Shown here in pieces: positions 41,894-47,983 of a stretch of DNA of 64,000 nucleotides (positions are counted from its first letter, which is position 1; the number at the start of each line of letters is the position of its first letter). The stretch spans positions 380,502 to 444,501 of the forward strand of contig JBEVWC010000007.1 in NCBI GenBank assembly GCA_040506775.1. Direction: 5' to 3'. The position numbers were made by a program, and so were the translations under genes. The DNA is from Thiodiazotropha sp040506775 (lineage in GTDB: Bacteria; Pseudomonadota; Gammaproteobacteria; Chromatiales; Chromatiaceae). The notes below the pieces were generated by a model that was given only the letters and a program-made list of their open reading frames with translations, made no database searches and was not told where the DNA came from.

Positions 41894-41962
41894 GCATAAC
41901 GTGATAGCTCACCCGACCAAAACCGCGCAGTGGTTTTGGTCGGGTGGAGCGGCGTGTTATGC
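41894..41962 (-). repeat. attC site of cassette 42027-42497
   Basis: On the minus strand R'' is GCATAAC and R' is GTTATGC. A perfect 14-bp hairpin, ACCCGACCAAAACC paired with GGTTTTGGTCGGGT, forms the stem. Confidence 0.9.
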
Positions 41963-42026
41963 GATAAATAAATACTGGTAACAGCCACTACCTTTTGATA
42001 CTCACATGTACAGTTACTGAGGCGAT

Positions 42027-42497
42027 TTAAAAATATTCTGGAAATAATTTTTTAACGTCATCCGGCACTTTATTTAGAAACTCCTTTAATGCGCCTTGTG
42101 GATCTGCCTCATCATCTCCTTCTAAATCAATGTATGTATGATGTTTTTCACCTGTGGCAGATAAAGCATAATATTCCGTTCCATAATCATCATCAATGGC
42201 ACCATAAATCTCTATTCCTTTGCCTTTTTCTATAAGTGATTGAATAATGTCTTTCCACGCACTAGCAACAGGAAATATGAGAGTGTATTGGCCATTAACC
42301 TCTGTCCCTTCTGTTATGAAACCTTCTTCCTTTAGAAACGAGGCATCATAATCAAGCAGTGTTTGTGCATCAGCTAATCCGGATAGCTCCAGTATATGGT
42401 TGATCATATTCCAACTGACTACCATTGGTTCCTCTTTGAAATACGATAGAAGTTCTTCAGGTAGCTTTATGAAAATAGAACCATTCAATTGTGACAT
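42027..42497 (-). CDS. Cassette gene: small acidic soluble protein, unknown
   Basis: A 156-residue acidic protein without signal peptide. It contains LPEELLSYFKEEPMVVSWNM, a beta-rich middle (GQYTLIFPVASAWKDIIQSL; GIEIYGAIDDDYGTEYYAL) and an acidic C-terminal helix. I recognise no family. Together with size and acidity it fits the immunity-like profile of the neighbours. Its 5' boundary GTTATGC matches its own R''. Confidence 0.72.
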   Translation of the reverse strand: MSQLNGSIFIKLPEELLSYFKEEPMVVSWNMINHILELSGLADAQTLLDYDASFLKEEGFITEGTEVNGQYTLIFPVASAWKDIIQSLIEKGKGIEIYGAIDDDYGTEYYALSATGEKHHTYIDLEGDDEADPQGALKEFLNKVPDDVKKLFPEYF

Positions 42498-42534
42498 ATT
42501 GTTTTATCCAATTATTGTGAATAGCTATCAGAGC

Positions 42535-42603
42535 GCATAACGCCTAGCTCATCCGACGAAAACCGCGCAGCGGTTTTTGGTCGGGTGAATCGACGTGTTA
42601 TGT
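42535..42603 (-). repeat. attC site of cassette 42618-42893
   Basis: On the minus strand R'' is ACATAAC and R' is GTTATGC. The interior is closely related to that at 41894-41962 (CCGACCAAAAACCGC against GCGCAGCGGTTTTTGGTCGG on the other strand), so these two form a second attC subfamily. Confidence 0.88.
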
Positions 42604-42617
42604 TTATCTATCATGGC

Positions 42618-42893
42618 TCAATCTAAGAACTCGGCAGGAATGGTTTTAACAAACTCAGTAGCTTGCTGCATTAGACTGTCCCAATCTGTTTGTGACCTAG
42701 CCCCAATGCCATTACGCACCAATTCCGCCTCACACAAATCTTCTAGTGCCCAAATAGCTCTTTTCTCTTCTTCTGTGAACTCGTCCTTGTAAGACGTTTC
42801 AGATAACCGGTTAGATAAGATGTCCCACACAACAAGAAGATGCCCAATAGGAAGTTGTAGCATCGCTGGTTTATCTAGTTTTTCATTATCCAT
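42618..42893 (-). CDS. Cassette gene: small helical protein, unknown
   Basis: A 91-residue helical protein: MLQLPIGHLLVVWDILSNRL, FTEEEKRAIWALEDLCEAEL then VRNGIGA, and VKTIPAEFLD at the end. It looks like a conserved small family met in cassettes and TA-rich regions; I cannot name it. It is soluble and acidic, without a signal peptide. Confidence 0.7.
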   Translation of the reverse strand: MDNEKLDKPAMLQLPIGHLLVVWDILSNRLSETSYKDEFTEEEKRAIWALEDLCEAELVRNGIGARSQTDWDSLMQQATEFVKTIPAEFLD

Positions 42894-42913
42894 AGATGCT
42901 CAATCCTTCTTGA

Positions 42914-43015
42914 ACATAACGCCTTGCTCTGCTGCATTTTTGGAGTGGAGGATTTTGTGCTATTAAGCACAAATGGCGCAACGGAAATAATGTCAGCAGG
43001 AGCAATTTGTTAGGC
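42914..43015 (-). repeat. attC site of cassette 43010-43393
   Basis: On the minus strand R'' is GCCTAAC (perfect RYYYAAC) and R' is GTTATGT. It is 102 bp with a GTGCTATTAAGCAC hairpin in the middle. The relic at 39254-39318 belongs to this subfamily. Confidence 0.88.
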
Positions 43016-43393
43016 ACTTGCATTAACCTCTTTGGCTATGACAAAGCCATAGAAACCAATTGCTGATGTAATTTCCCAGACTCTAAGCCCCATAGAACTC
43101 AACTTTTCTATATATGTGGCTGCATCTGACTGCCAATATTTTACACCATACATACGATTCCACTCCGCTAGCACCTTTTCTTTTGAAAGAATAAATCCCT
43201 TCAATGGAACCTCCTCGATATCTGTAATGATGGCCCCTTGGCAATTAATGAAATGGTAGAGAGCTACACCCAAGAATGTGATTTCGCTAACATCGGTTTC
43301 CTTGCCCGGATATGCGTATACCAAGTTAAATTTGATCCTTTCTCCTCGCTCGGAGACTTTATAACTTTCCAAGTGATAATCGTGATATTTCAT
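43010..43393 (-). CDS. Cassette gene: small protein, unknown
   Basis: A 127-residue soluble protein: MKYHDYHLESYKVSERGERI starts a beta-rich N-terminal half (IKFNLVYAYPGKETDVSEITF) and a helical C-terminal half with EWNRMYGVKYWQSDAATYIE. It is a widespread-looking unknown family with immunity-like layout. The stop codon lies in the R'' box and the 5' boundary is GTTAGGC. Confidence 0.7.
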   Translation of the reverse strand: MKYHDYHLESYKVSERGERIKFNLVYAYPGKETDVSEITFLGVALYHFINCQGAIITDIEEVPLKGFILSKEKVLAEWNRMYGVKYWQSDAATYIEKLSSMGLRVWEITSAIGFYGFVIAKEVNASA

Positions 43394-43397
43394 ATTT

Positions 43398-43445
43398 GCC
43401 TAACGCCGCATTCAGCGGCTTGTCCGCTGTAATGTGTTGTTAAGC
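43398..43445 (-). repeat. attC site of cassette 43451-43969
   Basis: A compact 48-bp attC with perfect consensus boxes on the minus strand: R'' GCTTAAC (RYYYAAC) and R' GTTAGGC (GTTRRRY). Its stem is CAGCGG-CTTGT-CCGCTG. Confidence 0.9.
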
Positions 43446-43450
43446 ATTTC

Positions 43451-43969
43451 TCAGCCAACATGAACAAACAGGCCCATATTTTTTGCTCTAGCTTCTTTTA
43501 ACAAATTAATCCATTGCTCAATATACCCAATGAAATTTTCTTTCGGCTCACCTATATCACTTTGCAAGTCGTCTGGGATAATGCGCTGATATTCTGATAA
43601 AAGCTCATTCATATCTACATTTTCGAAAACTACAATTAAGCTACTAATTTGCTCAGGTGAAATCGAAGACACAAAATATTCATTATTTAAAGCATCACCC
43701 AACTCCCTCGGCATATTACAGGTTTCGTTCAGTATTAGAGCCAACGACCGTTCACAATTGTCTTTCAGAACTCCTTTTAGTTTTGGCACAAGAAAATCAA
43801 CTGCATCTCCTACCTGACAATAATGTATAAATGAGTCGTTAAACCATGTGCATTCGTTGTCAGCCCATTCATCATCTGCTCTAATCTCATACAAGTCATG
43901 TTCTAGTGTCCCTGCTGCAGCTTTTTTAGTTACAACATCCCACTGAACCAGATCCGGTGATATCTGCAT
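43451..43969 (-). CDS. Cassette gene: acidic soluble protein, unknown
   Basis: A 172-residue acidic protein with a strong AAGGAG ribosome binding site. The N-terminal half has several Cys and acidic loops (EIRADDEWADNECTWFNDSF); the C-terminal half is helical (LSEYQRIIPDDLQSDIGEPK then ENFIGYIEQWINLLKEAR). No family is recognised. It is the rightmost cassette, hence the last inserted if the array once had an integrase on the right. Its 5' boundary GTTAAGC (43984-43990) matches its own R''. Confidence 0.74.
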   Translation of the reverse strand: MQISPDLVQWDVVTKKAAAGTLEHDLYEIRADDEWADNECTWFNDSFIHYCQVGDAVDFLVPKLKGVLKDNCERSLALILNETCNMPRELGDALNNEYFVSSISPEQISSLIVVFENVDMNELLSEYQRIIPDDLQSDIGEPKENFIGYIEQWINLLKEARAKNMGLFVHVG

Positions 43970-43983
43970 AATTTCTCCTTTAT

Positions 43984-44053
43984 GCTTAACAGCGTATTAT
44001 GTGGACGTCACAAATATTGACTTATGCCGACGTCTCGAATATCGGATTATGCC
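43984..44053. repeat. Right edge of array: R box plus two 25-bp direct repeats
   Basis: GCTTAAC at 43984-43990 is the 5' boundary of the last cassette. It is followed by two imperfect direct repeats of 25 bp, 44004-44028 and 44029-44053, both starting GACGTC and ending TTATGCC. Primary integron attI sites carry direct repeats next to the crossover point, so this may be a remnant attI. No integrase gene is found within 200 bp or elsewhere in the window. Confidence 0.5.
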
Positions 44054-44183
44054 GCCAAATGTTCTAATCCACATCCCTGGTTAGTTCCCTATTGAAATCT
44101 CACTACACTTATTAAAGAATTCATTCTAAAAAGATCCCAGGATCTTTATCCAACAATCCATTCGTTACAACTATTAAACCCGC

Positions 44184-45173
44184 TCAGTCAATCTCCACCA
44201 ATATCCGCCCAGTAATCTTCCCCTCCAACATAGTCTCAAACACCTCAGCCAACTGATCCAACCCAACCGTCTGCTTGAGAATATCCTCCATATGCCGAGG
44301 CTTAAGATCGCTACCCAACCGCTGCCACAACTCCTCGCGAATCCCATGCGGACAGCCGGATGAGTTGATACCCAGCAGGCTCACGCCTCTGAGGATAAAC
44401 GGCATCACTGTGGTGGTCAGTTCATGCCCTCCGGCCAGGCCGATGGAGGCGATGTTGCCCCAGGGTTTGATCTTGCGGGTGATGCTGGAGAGCATTTCAC
44501 CGCCCACGTTGTCCACTGCGCCGCCCCAGACGCCTCTTTCCAGGGCGTGGTGGTAGGTGCTGACCTCTTCACGGCCGAGGATCTCCTGGGCGCCCAGGTG
44601 TTGCAGGAAGTCGTGCTGGTCTTTCTTGCCGCTGACCGCCAGGACCTCGTAGCCCTCGCCGTCGAACATGTTGACTGCGAAGCAGCCCACGCCTCCGGTG
44701 GCTCCGGTAACCAGGATCGGGCCCATGTCGGGTTGCTGGCCGTTGGTTTCCATGCGGTAGAGGGCCAGTGCGGCGGTGAATCCTGCGGTGCCGAGGATCA
44801 TCGCTTCCTGGGTGGTCAGGCCGGAGGGGAGGGGGATGACCCAGTCCGCCGGCACCTTGAGATATTGTGCGTAGCCGCCATCGGCGGTGGCGGAGAGTTC
44901 GTAACCGGTGACGATGACCGGGTCGCCTTCCTTGAAACGGCGGTCGTTGCTTTCTGAGATGACGCCGCTGGCGTCGATGCCGCCGGTCAAGGGGAAGTGT
45001 CTGAGGATCTGCCCCTTGCCGGTGCCGGCCAGGGCGTCTTTGTAGTTGATGCTGGAATGGGTTACCCGGATCACCACTTCGCTCTTCTCAGGCGGCGTCA
45101 GTTCGAGTTCCTCGATGCCCGCCGAGTGTTGTGACTGATCACGGTGGATACGAAAAGCTCTGTAAGTGGTCAT
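44184..45173 (-). CDS. acuI: Acrylyl-CoA reductase / YhdH-AcuI type oxidoreductase
   Basis: A 329-residue medium-chain zinc-free dehydrogenase/reductase: VVIRVTHSSINYKDALAGTG, the G-x-G-x-x-G NADPH loop in ILVTGATGGVGCFAVNM, HGIREELWQRLGSDLKPRHM and a C-terminal GKITGRILVEID are the YhdH/AcuI pattern. AcuI reduces acryloyl-CoA in 3-hydroxypropionate and DMSP metabolism, and also detoxifies it. It is 6 bp after the fumarase gene and probably the last gene of the sucAB-fumarase transcript. Confidence 0.9.
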   Translation of the reverse strand: MTTYRAFRIHRDQSQHSAGIEELELTPPEKSEVVIRVTHSSINYKDALAGTGKGQILRHFPLTGGIDASGVISESNDRRFKEGDPVIVTGYELSATADGGYAQYLKVPADWVIPLPSGLTTQEAMILGTAGFTAALALYRMETNGQQPDMGPILVTGATGGVGCFAVNMFDGEGYEVLAVSGKKDQHDFLQHLGAQEILGREEVSTYHHALERGVWGGAVDNVGGEMLSSITRKIKPWGNIASIGLAGGHELTTTVMPFILRGVSLLGINSSGCPHGIREELWQRLGSDLKPRHMEDILKQTVGLDQLAEVFETMLEGKITGRILVEID

Positions 45174-45179
45174 GAGGTG

Positions 45180-46703
45180 TTACTCCGTTACGACTGGTAT
45201 TTTCCCGATCTTGCCCCGCCATTCGGCCGGGCCGGTTTGATGAACTGATACGCCCCGGCTGTCCACTGCGACGGTGACGGGGAAATCCACCACGTCGAAC
45301 TCGCGGATCGCCTCCATGCCCAGGTCCTCGAAGGCGAGGATCCGGGAGCCGCGGATCGCCTGGGCCACCAGGTAGGCGGCGCCGCCCACGGCCATCAGGT
45401 AGACCGCCTGGTGCTTCTTGATTGACTCGATCGCCACCGGGCCGCGCTCCGCCTTGCCGACCATGCCCAGCAGACCGGCCTGGCCGAGCATCATCTCGGT
45501 GAACTTGTCCATGCGGGTCGCGGTGGTCGGGCCGGCGGGGCCTACCACTTCGTCCCTGACCGGGTCGACGGGGCCGACGTAGTAGATGAAACGGTTGTGG
45601 AAATCCACGTTCTCCGGCAGGGGTTCGCCCTTCTGGAACAGGTCGGCGATGCGCTTGTGCGCCGCGTCCCGGCCGGTGAGCAGTTTGCCGTTGAGCAGGA
45701 TCAGTTCGCCGGGTTGCCAGGAGGCGATCTCCTCCCGGGTGACCGTGTCCAGGTTGACGCGGCGTGCCTGGGGAGAAGCCTCCCAGGTGACATCGGGCCA
45801 ATCTTCCGGTTGCGGCGGAGTGAGTACCGCGGGGCCGCTGCCGTCCAGGGTGAACTCCACGTGGCGGGTCGCCGCGCAGTTGGGAATCATCCCCACCGGC
45901 AGTGATGCGGCGTGGGTGGGAAAGTCGCTGATCTTTACATCCAGCACCGTGGTCAGGCCGCCCAGGCCCTGGGCGCCGATGCCCAGCGCATTGACCTTTT
46001 CGAACAGCTCCAGGCGCAGTTCCTCCTTGCGGTTCTGCGGGCCCCGGGCCATCAGTTCGTGGATGTCGATGGGCTCCATCAGGGCCTCTTTGGCCAGCAG
46101 CATCGCCTTTTCGGCGGAGCCGCCCACGCCGATGCCGAGCATGCCCGGAGGACACCAGCCGGCGCCCATCTTTGGCAGTTCGCCGAGTACCCAGTCGACC
46201 AGGGAATCGGAGGGATTGAGGACCTTGAAGCGGGATTTGTTCTCCGAGCCGCCGCCCTTGGCGGCGACCTTGATCTCCACTGTGTCGCCGGGGACCAGTT
46301 GCATATGCACGATGGCCGGGGTGTTGTCGCCGGTGTTCTTTCGCGCCCCGATGGGGTCGCTGACCATGGAGAAGCGCAGCACGTTGTCCGGGTGGGCGTA
46401 GCCACGACGCACCCCTTCGTTGACCATCGCCTCCACGCCCATGTCGCCGTCCCAGCGCACCTGCATGCCGATCTTCAGGAACACCACCACCATGCCGGTG
46501 TCCTGGCAGACCGGACGGCGGCCTTCCGCACAGAGTCGGGAGTTGACCAGAATCTGCGCCATCGCATCCTTGGCGGCGGGGTTCTCTTCCTTGTCCCAGG
46601 CCTTGCCGAGGGCCTTGAGAAAGTCCGCCGGGTGGTAGTAGGAGATGAATTGCAGGGCGTCCGCAATACTCTGGATCAGATCGTCCTGGCGTATCTGGGT
46701 CAT
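45180..46703 (-). CDS. fumA: Class I (Fe-S) fumarate hydratase
   Basis: A 507-residue enzyme for the fumarate-malate step of the TCA cycle. Start ATG 46703 follows AGGAAA. It has the class I layout: alpha part RPVCQDTGMVVVF with the first Fe-S Cys, GTGDNTP-like KNTGDNTPAIVH, GIGVGGSAEKAMLLAKEAL, and a beta part with GPAGPTTATRMDKFTEMML, VGGAAYLVAQAIRGSRIL and FDVVDFPVTVAVD. Length fits FumA/FumB type (about 500). It lies 62 bp after sucB. Confidence 0.94.
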   Translation of the reverse strand: MTQIRQDDLIQSIADALQFISYYHPADFLKALGKAWDKEENPAAKDAMAQILVNSRLCAEGRRPVCQDTGMVVVFLKIGMQVRWDGDMGVEAMVNEGVRRGYAHPDNVLRFSMVSDPIGARKNTGDNTPAIVHMQLVPGDTVEIKVAAKGGGSENKSRFKVLNPSDSLVDWVLGELPKMGAGWCPPGMLGIGVGGSAEKAMLLAKEALMEPIDIHELMARGPQNRKEELRLELFEKVNALGIGAQGLGGLTTVLDVKISDFPTHAASLPVGMIPNCAATRHVEFTLDGSGPAVLTPPQPEDWPDVTWEASPQARRVNLDTVTREEIASWQPGELILLNGKLLTGRDAAHKRIADLFQKGEPLPENVDFHNRFIYYVGPVDPVRDEVVGPAGPTTATRMDKFTEMMLGQAGLLGMVGKAERGPVAIESIKKHQAVYLMAVGGAAYLVAQAIRGSRILAFEDLGMEAIREFDVVDFPVTVAVDSRGVSVHQTGPAEWRGKIGKIPVVTE

Positions 46704-46765
46704 GGTGTTTCCTGTCTCAGGCAATATGCTCTATCAATGGCCCTCAGCGGGTCTCTGCCGGTGGT

Positions 46766-47983
46766 TCAGATCTCCAGCAGCAACCGGCTCGGATCCTCCA
46801 GTTGTTGCTTGATGGTGACCAGGAACTGTACCGCGTCGCGCCCGTCGATGATGCGGTGATCATAGGAGAGGGCCAGGTACATCATCGGCCGGATCACGAC
46901 CTCGCCGTTCTCCGCCATCGGGCGCTGCTGGATGGAGTGCATGCCCAGGATCGCGCTTTGCGGCGGGTTGAGGATCGGGGTCGAGAGCATCGAACCGAAC
47001 ACCCCGCCGTTGGTGATGGAGAAGGTGCCGCCGGTCAGGTCGTCGTAGCTCAACGAACCCTGCTGGGCCTTCTCGCCGTAGGCTTTGATGCGCTGCTCGA
47101 TAGCCGCAAAACTCATCTGGTCCGCATCCCGCAGGATCGGCACCACCAGGCCCCGGGGGGAGGAGACCGCGATACCGATGTCGAAGTAGCCGTGGTAGAG
47201 GATGTCGTCGCCGTCCACCGTGGCGTTGATGATCGGGTATTGTTTGAGCGCCTCCACCGCGGCTTTGACGAAGAAGGACATGAAACCCAGGCGCACGTCG
47301 TGGCGCTTTTCGAAAAGGTCCCGGTACTCGCTGCGCAGGCGGTTGACCGCGGCGAGATTGACCTCATTGAAGGTGGTGAGAATGGCGGCGGTCTGCTGCG
47401 CCTGCACCAGGCGTTCGGCCACCCGCTTGCGCAGACGGGTCATCGGCACGCGCTCTTCCACCCGCCGGTTGGAGACTTCGGGGGCTCCCGCATCCGCAGA
47501 CGCCGCGGGAGCGGCGGCGGGGCGGGGTGTCTGGGGCTGGCTGTCCCGGGCGGCGATCGCGGCCTCCACGTCGGCTTTCACGATGCGGCCGTTTTTGCCG
47601 CTGCCCTGGATGCTGGCGGGGTCGATGCCGCTCTCCTTGACCAGTCGACGCACCGATGGGGAGAGCGCCGGGCCATCCTCGGCCGCTTCAGGCTCAGCCG
47701 CAGCGGGCGCGCTTTGCGCCTGCGGGGCAGGGGCCGAAGCGCCGTCGCTGGCCTCGAGTATGGCGAGTATGTCTGAGGCCTGTACGGTTTCACCGCTCTT
47801 GAATCGCACTTCCTTGATGACGCCGTCCGTCGGCGCCGGCACCTCGAGGACCACCTTGTCGGTCTCGAGATCGACAAGGGTCTCGTCCTGTTTGACCGTA
47901 TCGCCGGGATGCTTGTGCCAGCTGAGGATGGTGGCGTCTGCGACCGATTCGGGGAGTTGGGGAACGCGTAGCTCAATGCTCAT
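46766..47983 (-). CDS. sucB: 2-oxoglutarate dehydrogenase E2 (dihydrolipoyl succinyltransferase)
   Basis: A 405-residue E2. The N-terminal lipoyl domain has the lipoylated Lys in LVDLETDKVVLEVPAP; an Ala/Pro-rich linker leads to the E1/E3-binding domain (SPSVRRLVKESGIDPASIQG) and the catalytic domain with LTGGTFSITNGGVFGSMLST and active-site DHRIIDGRDAVQFLV. It transfers succinyl groups to CoA. The start overlaps the sucA stop by 4 bp. No lpd (E3) gene follows, so E3 must come from elsewhere. Confidence 0.96.
   Translation of the reverse strand: MSIELRVPQLPESVADATILSWHKHPGDTVKQDETLVDLETDKVVLEVPAPTDGVIKEVRFKSGETVQASDILAILEASDGASAPAPQAQSAPAAAEPEAAEDGPALSPSVRRLVKESGIDPASIQGSGKNGRIVKADVEAAIAARDSQPQTPRPAAAPAASADAGAPEVSNRRVEERVPMTRLRKRVAERLVQAQQTAAILTTFNEVNLAAVNRLRSEYRDLFEKRHDVRLGFMSFFVKAAVEALKQYPIINATVDGDDILYHGYFDIGIAVSSPRGLVVPILRDADQMSFAAIEQRIKAYGEKAQQGSLSYDDLTGGTFSITNGGVFGSMLSTPILNPPQSAILGMHSIQQRPMAENGEVVIRPMMYLALSYDHRIIDGRDAVQFLVTIKQQLEDPSRLLLEI

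Noticed and set aside
43970..44183. Integron integrase gene (intI)
   Set aside because: No frame long enough and no tyrosine recombinase motif were seen on either strand here or elsewhere in the window.
45139..46155. Long minus-strand open frame of 338 codons
   Set aside because: It overlaps the fumarase gene in another frame; the product is an Arg/Pro/Gly-rich nonsense sequence typical of high-GC shadows.
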